Assembly: GCA_000432775.1 (NCBI GenBank)
Contig: HF990401.1
Span: forward strand, 18,798-82,797
Direction of reading: 5' to 3'
From: Alistipes sp. CAG:831
Lineage (GTDB): Bacteria > Bacteroidota > Bacteroidia > Bacteroidales > UBA932
Length of the DNA: 64,000 nucleotides
Numbering within the stretch: the stretch's first letter is position 1; each line of letters begins with the position of its first letter. The position numbers and the translations under genes were made by a program. This document shows, piece by piece, positions 16,738-24,637 of the stretch. Under the pieces are notes generated by a model. It made no database searches and was not told the origin of the DNA. It worked only from the letters and a program-made list of their open reading frames with translations.

Positions 16738-17547
16738 ATGATAAGATTTCCACATAACCGCTGCCTGCTCCTGCTGTTGCCAGTTGTCTTCACTGTCCTG
16801 ACGTCTGATCCGGCACAGTCTCAGGAACTGGTCACAGACTATAGAATCAACGGCGGACAGGATGTAGAGACTGTTCTGCCTCAGGAGATACAGTATCTGC
16901 GTCCACGGTTCGAACAGGCCACTCTCATTGACTGCCACGGGAATAAAATGACCGGCATCATAAACATCCATATCCTGACACAATATCCACGCATGCTGAA
17001 TACTGCCGGGGATACAACCGGTATCGCCGATATCGGGGAAATTGTAAGAATTATCTTCCCTGACAGCACGACTGTAATACCGGCTGGCGGGAAATGGGTC
17101 ACCGTTCTGGCTGAAAAAGATGACGTAACCATTTCTGAACTCGCCTCGATTACTCTTGAGAGCCCGGACGGAATACGTCCACCTGATCCGGAAATATCAA
17201 AGGGAGGCAACCAGCTCACATGGCTCACCGGAGCCAAGACCACGGTCAATTATTCCCGCTATGGAGCATCCCACCCCAAAAGAGCCATTCCTGGAAACGA
17301 ATTCACCTTGAGATGTATTTTCAGGACAGAATATGTCCTCACACAAAACGGGAAAATCTACCCCTGTAAGCTAAAATCTTTCCTCAAACTATTCCCCTCA
17401 AACAAAAAAGCCATCAGGGAATACGCCCAAAATAACTACATCTATTTCAACGAGAGGGAATCCATTCTTGCCCTTTTCAGGTTCTGCACATCGGACACTG
17501 CCGAGCAGAACAGCTTCTCCATCGGTCAGATTAAGTCTCCCGCATGA
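16738..17547 (+). CDS. Secreted protein of unknown function
   Basis: Protein of 269 residues with a signal peptide (RFPHNRCLLLLLPVVFTVLT, cleavage near AQSQ) and no further membrane segment. The mature part has beta-rich stretches such as LIDCHGNKMTGIINIHIL and VRIIFPDSTTVIPAGGKWVT. A basic C-terminal part includes CKLKSFLKLFPSNKKAIREY, which resembles a helix seen in Bacteroidota proteins that respond to peptides. No family can be named. Base composition is lower in GC than the neighbours, and the gene borders the gene-poor region with the CRISPR relic, so recent acquisition is possible. Confidence 0.65.
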   Translation: MIRFPHNRCLLLLLPVVFTVLTSDPAQSQELVTDYRINGGQDVETVLPQEIQYLRPRFEQATLIDCHGNKMTGIINIHILTQYPRMLNTAGDTTGIADIGEIVRIIFPDSTTVIPAGGKWVTVLAEKDDVTISELASITLESPDGIRPPDPEISKGGNQLTWLTGAKTTVNYSRYGASHPKRAIPGNEFTLRCIFRTEYVLTQNGKIYPCKLKSFLKLFPSNKKAIREYAQNNYIYFNERESILALFRFCTSDTAEQNSFSIGQIKSPA

Positions 17548-17840
17548 GTCTTCCCGTATGGGGTGGGTTATATCTGTACTGAAATCAGTGAGTGGATATG
17601 GACTGAATGGAAGTCCGGAGACTAATGAAATGTGACTAAAATTTATCGGGGAAGAAACACCTCTGTTAAGTTTCTGATATGCTGCATATTGTCTTTCCAG
17701 GCCATTCCCGTAAGCCCTTTGAAATCGCTCACGGCAGGACATCGAAAAATTATATATATGGCTATCAACCGGTTAACAAAAATGTTTCCTCTCCGACAAA
17801 ATGTCGTTGAGCAGCCTCGGGCGCACCTCGTAGCCGATTC
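17548..17840. other. Gene-free stretch left of the CRISPR relic
   Basis: No convincing frame, RNA or repeat was found in these 293 bases, which follow the secreted hypothetical gene. The short frames that cross it have no homology-like features. Confidence 0.5.
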
Positions 17841-18010
17841 CTCTGAAACTGCGCACGCACACGGGGTACGACCGGCAGGAAGCGGCTGGCGGAGACGATA
17901 GTGCAGTTTCAATCCACGCACCCACATGGGGTGCGACCACCTGCATGTTGTCTGTGTATTCCTTGACAATCAGGTTTAGGTTTCAATCCAAGCTCCAACA
18001 CGGGCGAGAC
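17841..18010 (-). CRISPR. Degenerate CRISPR array relic, type I-C-like repeat
   Basis: The central repeat at 17906-17937 (32 bases, GTTTCAATCCACGCACCC followed by ACATGGGGTGCGAC) has the sequence and length of type I-C repeats; its stem is CGCACCCACATGGGGTGCG-like. A left copy at 17841-17872 matches at about 23 of 32 positions and ends GGGGTACGAC. A right copy at 17980-18010 keeps GTTTCAATCCA and loses one base later. The spacers are 33 (17873-17905) and 42 bases (17938-17979). By family convention the array reads on the minus strand. No cas gene is in the window. It looks like an abandoned array or an isolated fragment. Confidence 0.7.
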
Positions 18011-18506
18011 CTGTCGTAATACTTCCTGATGGAATACCATATAATCGTTACGGGTACATAACTGTTTCAGCCGACATCACTAAGCATAATAGTTATGCAC
18101 AGGTATCTGGATTATAGACATTTACACACAACAATATTTTCTAGTGATTCAAAAAAGTACTTTATGGACGGTTTTTATCACCACATAACATTTTTCTAAT
18201 TCGCAACATCCTAGTTTTCAGGAGCCCTATTTCAACTAACATTTTTAGTGAAAAGTGCGGAGACAGACAAAGAGAAATACCAGCTGCCCCTGTATCCGCG
18301 AGAAGGCAGGACGCAGAAGGACGGCAACGGTCCGAAATGAGGCATTGCGATATGTGTCGACAGAACGCAACTTTCATCGGCACCTTCCGGCATTCGCAGC
18401 CGAAAGATTCCCGTCCGTAGGCACTTCTGCCGGCCATGCGTCCGCGTCCCATCCAAGAAGGTGACGACAAAAACGGCACCGAACCGCAGCAATCGCTCAA
18501 AAAAAA
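18011..18506. other. Gene-free stretch between the CRISPR relic and the ABC/GntR promoter
   Basis: About 500 bases, AT-rich at the left and more GC-rich from about 18270. Overlapping short frames on both strands show no domain, signal peptide or codon pattern like the neighbours. No further CRISPR repeat was found. It may hold a decayed gene, but nothing identifiable. Confidence 0.5.
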
Positions 18507-18537
18507 TTTGGAGGAAAGAAAATTTTGTCTACTTTTG
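18507..18537 (+). promoter_or_regulatory. Bacteroidota promoter (TTTG-N19-TACTTTTG) of the ABC/GntR operon
   Basis: The -33 TTTG at 18507-18510 and -7 TACTTTTG at 18530-18537 are separated by exactly 19 bases, matching the consensus. The start should fall near 18543, inside the palindrome at 18537-18564. Confidence 0.8.
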
Positions 18538-18564
18538 CAGTGTACTAGCAAACTAATACACTGC
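18537..18564. promoter_or_regulatory. Palindromic operator, probable GntR (YtrA-type) site
   Basis: A 28-base inverted repeat. The outer arms GCAGTGTA and TACACTGC are perfect, and the inner parts CTAG and CTAA flank CAAA. The GTGTAYTAG half-site and spacing suit a dimeric YtrA-type GntR regulator. It starts at the last base of the -7 box and covers the expected transcription start, so binding would block initiation. The operon's third gene (20375-20749) encodes such a regulator, suggesting autorepression relieved by a ligand. Confidence 0.7.
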
Positions 18565-18608
18565 TAAGGTAAGACATTTGTGACAATATTAACGTAAAAG
18601 TATAAGCT

Positions 18609-19451
18609 ATGGACACCAAAACAACGGTCGTCAAGATCGACCACCTGAAGTTCAACTACAAGAAACACATCGTGTTCGAGGACCTGAGCCTTGAGCTGGA
18701 GCCGGGCCGCATCTACGGCCTGCTCGGTGAGAACGGCGTCGGCAAGACCACCTTGCTGCGTATCATCTGCGGCCTGCTCAGTGCCAGGGAGGGCAGCTGC
18801 ACCGTCAACGGGATTCCCAGCGGAAAACGCAACCCGGAGATGCTCAAAGACATCTACTACGTACCCGAGATATTCTTCGCTCCGGCCATCAGCGTCAACA
18901 CCTTCGCCAAGAGCAATTCCCTGCTCTACCCCCGCTGGGACGCTGATCAGTTTCAGAAACTCTGCCTGACCTTCGAAGTTGACCCCTCCTACAGGTTCGA
19001 CAAACTCTCCCACGGCCAGCAGAAGAAGGCCCTGATAGCATTTTCCCTGGCTTTGAATACCAGGATTCTCCTGATGGACGAACCCTCCAACGGACTTGAC
19101 ATACCCTCGAAGACCACCCTGCGCAGGGTCATCTCCGAGTGCGCGACCGAAGACAAGCTCATCGCCATCTCGACCCATCAGGTACGCGACCTGGAGAACC
19201 TCATCGACCCGGTCATCATACTGGACCGCAGCGGCCTGATCATCAACTCATCCATCGAGCAGATAAGCGAGAAACTCTTCTTCACCATGAGCCAGGAACT
19301 GGATCCGGAGGCCTACTGGAGCGAAAGCAGCCTCAGCGGTTACTACCAGGTCATTCCCAACCGTGAGGGCATGCCTTCCAGAGTCAATCTCGAAGCCCTC
19401 TTCAACGCCGCCCTCAGGAACAAGGAGACTTTCAAGACCATGTTCAGATAA
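18609..19451 (+). CDS. ABC transporter ATP-binding protein
   Basis: ATPase of 280 residues. Walker A GENGVGKTT is at 40-48, signature LSHGQ at 133-137, Walker B ILLMDE at 153-158 followed by PSNGLD, and the H-loop histidine at 190. The fold and the relaxed signature are those of the ABC-2-type exporters found with YtrA-family regulators. It is the first gene of an operon with a membrane protein (19512), a GntR regulator (20375) and an outer membrane barrel (20759). Probably powers export, or a stress response to cell-envelope-active compounds as in Bacillus ytr loci, though that is only an analogy. Confidence 0.88.
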   Translation: MDTKTTVVKIDHLKFNYKKHIVFEDLSLELEPGRIYGLLGENGVGKTTLLRIICGLLSAREGSCTVNGIPSGKRNPEMLKDIYYVPEIFFAPAISVNTFAKSNSLLYPRWDADQFQKLCLTFEVDPSYRFDKLSHGQQKKALIAFSLALNTRILLMDEPSNGLDIPSKTTLRRVISECATEDKLIAISTHQVRDLENLIDPVIILDRSGLIINSSIEQISEKLFFTMSQELDPEAYWSESSLSGYYQVIPNREGMPSRVNLEALFNAALRNKETFKTMFR

Positions 19452-19511
19452 CCGCCGGCACATACTGGATCCATATAAACAAACATCACCTTAATCAAAC
19501 TTACCACAGAC

Positions 19512-20351
19512 ATGAACGCAACATTCAACATACGCAGATTCGGACTCAACATCTACAAGGAGCTCCTCGAAAAATACAGGATCATCCTCGGCTTCTGGGC
19601 CGTGATAGTACTGGTATACCTGATGTTCTGGGGCATGACGCTCCTTCTTGGAAGCAACGTGGGTGAATACACCCGCGGGACTGTCGCCATCACCATGCTC
19701 CAGTTCTACTGCTGCCTGGTTCCCTTCCTGATCTACAAAAACGAGAACCGTCACATCGAGGGTACATTCTACGGCATCGCCCCGGCATCCACACTCGAGA
19801 AGACCCTGACCATCTTCGTAATAGTCACCCTCCTCTTCCCCACCCTGACCACCGTCCTGATGCTGTCGCTTGACTCTCTGCTCTCCGTGATGCCCACTCA
19901 GAGCGGTTTCAGCGGACACATCTGGAACACTGTTTTCTCATCCGACCGGTTCCTGAGCGGACTGGAGAATTCGATGTCCACAGAAGAGGGCAGAAACATG
20001 CTGGACACACTTTTCTTCGAAATTCCCAATATCTTCTTCAACCCCTTCCTGGGCCTGATTCTCAGCCAGTCCTCAGTCATCTTCTTCGCCATGCTCTTCC
20101 GCAGCCACAAGATAGGCAAGACCCTCCTGTTATTCTGCGGCATAGGGTTCCTGGTGTCGATAGGCGCCACTTGGTCGATAGTTGCCACCGTAAAACATCT
20201 CGAAGCCGAGTCCCTCAGCGCCATGGATGCAGAAATCATGGTGAGATGGATGAAGAATTTCGTCAAGACAGTCATGGTCTTCACCTGCTACATACTTCCC
20301 ATCGTGTTCTGGGTTCTCACCTACTTCCGAATCCGCAAAATTCAATACTAA
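19512..20351 (+). CDS. ABC-2-like membrane permease subunit
   Basis: Membrane protein of 279 residues with about six hydrophobic segments (near 24-45, 62-80, 98-120, 170-196, 202-225 and 250-270). There is no ATPase motif and no signal peptide. Its place directly after the ATPase gene, with 60 bases between, and the topology point to the transmembrane half of the exporter. The sequence is too divergent to name a subfamily. Confidence 0.78.
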   Translation: MNATFNIRRFGLNIYKELLEKYRIILGFWAVIVLVYLMFWGMTLLLGSNVGEYTRGTVAITMLQFYCCLVPFLIYKNENRHIEGTFYGIAPASTLEKTLTIFVIVTLLFPTLTTVLMLSLDSLLSVMPTQSGFSGHIWNTVFSSDRFLSGLENSMSTEEGRNMLDTLFFEIPNIFFNPFLGLILSQSSVIFFAMLFRSHKIGKTLLLFCGIGFLVSIGATWSIVATVKHLEAESLSAMDAEIMVRWMKNFVKTVMVFTCYILPIVFWVLTYFRIRKIQY

Positions 20352-20374
20352 TCCCTTCTTAAAATCATATAATC

Positions 20375-20749
20375 ATGGAATTCGACCAGCACAAGCCCAT
20401 CTACCTGCAGATAGCGGACGCGATATGCGAACGGATCCTGACAGGCATCTGGCCCGAAGGCGGACGCATCCCTTCGGTAAGAGAATGCGGCATCTCCCTC
20501 GAGGTCAATCCCAACACCGTGGCCCGCTCCTATGATGAGCTCTCCACAGACGGAATCATCCACAACAAGCGCGGCATCGGGTACTTCGTAAGTCCCGGCG
20601 CCCGCGACATCATCAGGGAACGGCAGCGCAGCAGCTTCATCACTGAAGAACTCAGTGAAGTATTCAGGAAAATGGACATCCTCGGTATCTCCATCGATGA
20701 CATATCCTCCCTCTACCACAAATACATTTCCAAAAACTCCAAGGAATAA
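20375..20749 (+). CDS. GntR-family transcriptional regulator, YtrA subfamily
   Basis: Short regulator of 124 residues. The winged helix-turn-helix lies at about 8-75 (PIYLQIADAICERILTG, RIPSVRECGISLEVNPNTVA, GIGYFV). There are only about 45 further residues, forming a small dimerisation helix region, as in YtrA-type members. It lies third in the operon it probably controls through the palindrome at 18537-18564. The effector is unknown. Confidence 0.9.
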   Translation: MEFDQHKPIYLQIADAICERILTGIWPEGGRIPSVRECGISLEVNPNTVARSYDELSTDGIIHNKRGIGYFVSPGARDIIRERQRSSFITEELSEVFRKMDILGISIDDISSLYHKYISKNSKE

Positions 20750-20758
20750 CCCGGAACA

Positions 20759-23251
20759 ATGAAACACTATTCTACAATAAGGGCAGCGGCGGCCGTCACC
20801 GCCCTGCTCCTCTGGGCAGTCTGCGCCCCGGCCCGTCCGAAGAACGGCCGCAGCATCTCCGGCACAGTCATCGATGCCGTCACATCACAGCCCATAGAGT
20901 TCGTCACGGTGGCCCTCATAGCACCGGACAGTACGGTAGTGAACGGCACCACCACCGACTCCGCCGGCCGGTTCACCATTGACCGCATCCCTTCCTCCGG
21001 CAACTACCGGCTGCTGGCTTCATTCATCGGCTACAAAGACCTCGTCACAGCCCTGGACGGCATACCCTCACAGGAAGCCGTGATAGCCCTGGAGCCGGAC
21101 ACCGAAATGCTGGCTGAAGCCGTCGTCACGGCACGGCGCCCGGTAATCGAGCAGAAGCTGGACAAGATCGTGATGAATGTCTCGGATGCCGTCTCCACCG
21201 AAGGCAGCAACGGCACAGACCTGCTCCGCAAGGCCCCCGGCGTGACGATAGATTTTGACGGGAACGTCAAGCTCAACGGATCTAACGTAGCCGTATGGCT
21301 CGACGGCCGTCCTTCCAACCTTTCCGGGAAGGAACTGGAAGTCCTGCTCCAGTCCACTGACGGCACGAGCATCGACAGGATAGAGATCATGGCCCATCCC
21401 TCGGCCAAATACGACGCGGCAGGCGGGGGCGGCATCATCAACATCGTCACCAAGAAGAATTTCATGGAGGGCCTCAACGGCTCGGTCAATCTCAGCTACG
21501 GCGGCATGTACTTCGACCGTTACAACCAGAACGCCAACGGTTCGGTCAACCTCAACTACCGCGGACGCAAGACCAGCACGTTCCTCACCTACAGCGCAGG
21601 CTACGACGACATGAACGCGAACCTCCTGTCCGAGTCCCTCTACGGCAGCAACTACGAGATGGCCATGTCCAATACATCCAACATGCTCCTGCGCAACTTC
21701 AACCAGATGTTCCGAGTCGGCAACGACTGGTACATCTCCGACAAGGACGTCCTGGGAGTCATAGTCAACGGCACGTTCCGCAACGGCAGCACCGGCACCT
21801 ACGGGGATAATTTCACAGAGCACACCCTCAACGGCAGCCCTGTAGCCAGGCTTCTGAGCGACATCGACAACAACGACCGTTTCGACGGAGTCTCCGCCAA
21901 CCTCAACTACACCCGCACCTTCGACCAGAGCAAGATGCAGGAACTGACCCTCAACGCCGACTACTCCTGGTACGACATCAGCAACAGGAGCCGGCAGGAA
22001 GATATCCCCGACCCGGATTTCACTCCCATGATGATACTGGACTCCACCATCTTCCGTCAGAATGCCGCCCAAAACCTCCAGATATGGTCCGCGAAGGCCG
22101 ATTACCAGCAGCTGTTCTGGCAGACAGGCCTTCTGGAAGCCGGTCTGAAATGGTCCCGCACCATCACCGACAACAACTCGGTACGCGAGGACTTCTCCCA
22201 CAATATCTGGAACTACAACGACAGTCTCTCCAACCTCTTCCTCTACGACGAGCAGATAGCCGCAGCCTACATTTCGGCAGCCAAGAGTTTCGGACAGAAG
22301 TGGTCGGTCAAGATAGGACTTCGGGGTGAATACACCTATGCCCGCGGCGACTGGCGCAGTGCGGAAAAACACAGCGTCAAGAGCTATTTCAACCTCTTCC
22401 CCACCGCATTCGTAAGCTACATGCCCACCCAGAAGTGGCGTCTGGCCGCCTCCTACACCCGCCGTATCAACCGCCCGGGCTACAGCCAGCTCAACCCCTT
22501 CCGCACCTACATCTCGGCCAACTCCTACACCGAGGGAGACCCCAATCTGGATCCCCAGTTCTCCGACCAGGTCTCCCTTACCGTCGGCTACGGACAGCAC
22601 CTCAACCTGAGTCTCCTGTACCAGCACAACTCCAACCTCATCATGCAGCACCCCGAGGTCAATCCGGACAACGGCGAGCAGCGCCTGATCTGGGAAAACT
22701 TCGGCACCCAGGAGATAGCCGGAGCCTCCCTGTCCATCTCCGAGCTGCCCATCACCAAGTGGCTCAACCTATCGGCCAACTACTTCGCCGCATACAACGG
22801 CAATACCAGCACTGAAGGCAGCTACTCCGACGGCTCGTTCGTCCAGAGCTTCTACGGCAACCTCACCTTCCTCCTGCCCAAGGAATGGAAGATCGAGGCC
22901 GGCGGCTTCGGGAGCGGAAACATGACCGTAGGATACATGAACATACGTCCCATGTACATGCTCTTCGCCGGCGTCAAGAAAAATCTCTGGGACGGCAGGG
23001 GAACCATCGCTCTCAATGTCCAGGACCTTCTCCGCTCTTTCGCAACCAATGTGGAGTCCTACACCGGAGACATCCGCACCTACCGCATCGACCAGCGCAT
23101 CAACATGCAGAAGGTCACCCTCTCGTTCAGCTGGCGCTTCGGCACAGCATCGAACGTCCGCAGACGCAATGTGGGCAATGTGGAGGAATCCTCCCGCGTA
23201 GGCGGTTCCTCAGGCATCAGCACCGGACAGACCGGTATGGGAGGCAGATAA
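20759..23251 (+). CDS. Outer membrane beta-barrel protein with carboxypeptidase-like and plug domains
   Basis: Protein of 830 residues with a signal peptide (to about ARPK, residue 29). A CarboxypepD_reg-like domain (about 31-115; SGTVIDAVTSQPIEFVTVAL) precedes a plug-like domain (about 120-225; LLRKAPGVTIDFDGNVKLNG, then GGGIINIVTKK). A large barrel of the outer-membrane beta-barrel family 3 type runs to the end. It resembles TonB-dependent receptors but belongs to the group without an obvious TonB box. It begins 9 bases after the GntR gene. Role inferred: an envelope channel or receptor co-regulated with the exporter. Confidence 0.85.
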   Translation: MKHYSTIRAAAAVTALLLWAVCAPARPKNGRSISGTVIDAVTSQPIEFVTVALIAPDSTVVNGTTTDSAGRFTIDRIPSSGNYRLLASFIGYKDLVTALDGIPSQEAVIALEPDTEMLAEAVVTARRPVIEQKLDKIVMNVSDAVSTEGSNGTDLLRKAPGVTIDFDGNVKLNGSNVAVWLDGRPSNLSGKELEVLLQSTDGTSIDRIEIMAHPSAKYDAAGGGGIINIVTKKNFMEGLNGSVNLSYGGMYFDRYNQNANGSVNLNYRGRKTSTFLTYSAGYDDMNANLLSESLYGSNYEMAMSNTSNMLLRNFNQMFRVGNDWYISDKDVLGVIVNGTFRNGSTGTYGDNFTEHTLNGSPVARLLSDIDNNDRFDGVSANLNYTRTFDQSKMQELTLNADYSWYDISNRSRQEDIPDPDFTPMMILDSTIFRQNAAQNLQIWSAKADYQQLFWQTGLLEAGLKWSRTITDNNSVREDFSHNIWNYNDSLSNLFLYDEQIAAAYISAAKSFGQKWSVKIGLRGEYTYARGDWRSAEKHSVKSYFNLFPTAFVSYMPTQKWRLAASYTRRINRPGYSQLNPFRTYISANSYTEGDPNLDPQFSDQVSLTVGYGQHLNLSLLYQHNSNLIMQHPEVNPDNGEQRLIWENFGTQEIAGASLSISELPITKWLNLSANYFAAYNGNTSTEGSYSDGSFVQSFYGNLTFLLPKEWKIEAGGFGSGNMTVGYMNIRPMYMLFAGVKKNLWDGRGTIALNVQDLLRSFATNVESYTGDIRTYRIDQRINMQKVTLSFSWRFGTASNVRRRNVGNVEESSRVGGSSGISTGQTGMGGR

Positions 23252-23262
23252 GACCGGAAACA

Positions 23263-24015
23263 ATGGGCAATCCGTATTTCAGATTCAAGCAATTCACCGT
23301 ATGGCATGACCGGTGCGCGATGAAAGTGGGAACCGACGGGGTCCTGCTGGGGGCGTGGGCCGGTCAGGGCTGTCCGGAAGCATTTCCCGGGACAATTCTG
23401 GACATCGGCACAGGAAGCGGGCTGATCGCCCTGATGCTGGCCCAACGCTTCCCCGCAGCACAGGTGACCGGCATTGATCCCGATGCCGCGGCTGCTGCGC
23501 AGGCAGCGGAGAATTTCTCCGCATCGCCATGGCCGCAGCGGCTCCATTCCATACATATTTCCTTACAGGAATTCTGCCGCGGCACCACCATAGCCGGAAC
23601 AGCCGGAGGACCTATACCCCGCTTCGACCTGATAGTCTCCAACCCTCCGTTCTACGACACCTCCCTTACCAACCCGAATCCGCTCCGGACCACCGCCCGC
23701 CATACCGGCAGCCTCACCCACGAAGAACTGCTGCTGCTCTCCGCCGGCCTGCTCACACCTCAGGGGGTCTTCAGTCTGATCGTTCCCTCCGAGTCGGAGA
23801 AATCCATCCTGCGGCTGGCGGAAAGAAGCAGGCTCCACCTGTTCCGGCTCACCCGGGTCTACACCAGGGCATCTTCCGGGCCCAGACGCATACTGGCCTC
23901 GTTCGGCAGATACCAGATTCCGCATCCGGTAGAAGACACTCTCATGCTGACGGATGCCGAGGGCGCACGCAGCCCGGAGCACAAGGCACTCACACAGGAT
24001 TTTTACCTGACGTAA
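23263..24015 (+). CDS. trmN6: tRNA1(Val) adenine-37 N6-methyltransferase (TrmN6/YfiC type)
   Basis: Methyltransferase of 250 residues. The start at 23263 (MGNPYFRFKQF) fits the family, which begins with the FxFKxFxxxxDxxxMKVGTDGVLLGAW block seen here at 6-32. SAM motif I DIGTGSG is at 47-53 and the catalytic NPPF at 127-130. The enzyme methylates A37 of tRNA-Val. It lies 11 bases after the outer membrane barrel gene, probably as a tail of that operon, and converges on the DUF3109 gene. A longer frame upstream of the start overlaps the barrel gene and is not used. Confidence 0.88.
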   Translation: MGNPYFRFKQFTVWHDRCAMKVGTDGVLLGAWAGQGCPEAFPGTILDIGTGSGLIALMLAQRFPAAQVTGIDPDAAAAAQAAENFSASPWPQRLHSIHISLQEFCRGTTIAGTAGGPIPRFDLIVSNPPFYDTSLTNPNPLRTTARHTGSLTHEELLLLSAGLLTPQGVFSLIVPSESEKSILRLAERSRLHLFRLTRVYTRASSGPRRILASFGRYQIPHPVEDTLMLTDAEGARSPEHKALTQDFYLT

Positions 24016-24023
24016 CCATCTCA

Positions 24024-24623
24024 TCACCGGCATTCACCGGAAGAGACACACTGCTCATAAGCAGCCTCAAGCGCTGAATAGAAATCTTCCCCGAAAGCAT
24101 CGGTCAGCGGCTTGCGCAGAAAACGGTAAACAGGGATTCCTTCCTTACGGCCCTTGACAAAAGCACTCGCGCAGATATTCCAGCGGTGCAGGTTGAGGGC
24201 CGTCATACCATTGGACAGACGCGAGACCCTTATCGGATATAGGCGACAGGATATCGGCTTTACAAAGTCAGAGCCGCCCCGGCACCAGGACCGCTCTATG
24301 GTACAGAACCAGTTGCCGTCCTCATCGCACGAAGCATAGGCACATTCCTCCCTGCCCGGAACCAGCGGAGTGACCATATCCCCGTCCTGGTCTATCTCGA
24401 AGAATCCCTTGTCCCGCACCGCAGCACGTCCCTCCGGAGACATCAGAGGCGAGAACTTCTCATAATTTGCCTCTATTCTCTCCGGCTCATCCTCCTCCAT
24501 CGGAGCACCGCTGTCCCCGATGATGCAGCAGGCCCCTCCGCAGACTCCGTAGTCACAGGAGAAACACTCAGTGAATATCTCCGGGGAGATTATCTTGTCG
24601 TCTATTATCACCATTGTATCCAT
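24024..24623 (-). CDS. DUF3109-family cysteine-rich protein
   Basis: Protein of 199 residues with conserved cysteine groups: CDYGVCGGACC near 23-33, then cysteines in CAYASC, WFC and SWC and in KPISCRLYPIR. This is the pattern of DUF3109 (related to zinc/iron-binding YkgJ-type proteins). The function is unknown; metal binding is likely. The chosen ATG at 24623 gives the family-like start MDTMVIIDDKIISPE. An ATG at 24641 overlapping the M16 gene's stop (ATGA) is an alternative and would imply coupling. It follows the M16-like gene in the same direction. Confidence 0.82.
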   Translation of the reverse strand: MDTMVIIDDKIISPEIFTECFSCDYGVCGGACCIIGDSGAPMEEDEPERIEANYEKFSPLMSPEGRAAVRDKGFFEIDQDGDMVTPLVPGREECAYASCDEDGNWFCTIERSWCRGGSDFVKPISCRLYPIRVSRLSNGMTALNLHRWNICASAFVKGRKEGIPVYRFLRKPLTDAFGEDFYSALEAAYEQCVSSGECR

Positions 24624-24637
24624 ATTCTTTATTCTTG

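Noticed and set aside
18162..18551. 129-codon minus-strand frame in the gene-poor region
   Set aside because: Cys/Arg/Ser-rich without motifs and overlapping the ABC/GntR promoter; considered as a decayed gene but nothing could be matched.
17548..18608. Search for tRNA or small RNA genes in the largest gene-free region
   Set aside because: No cloverleaf-like pairing with a T-loop GTTCRA box and no terminator-like hairpin was seen; only the CRISPR relic and the ABC/GntR promoter stood out.
21068..22651. 527-codon frame opposite the outer membrane barrel gene
   Set aside because: Val/Gly/Glu-rich antisense shadow of a conserved gene; no signal peptide or motif.
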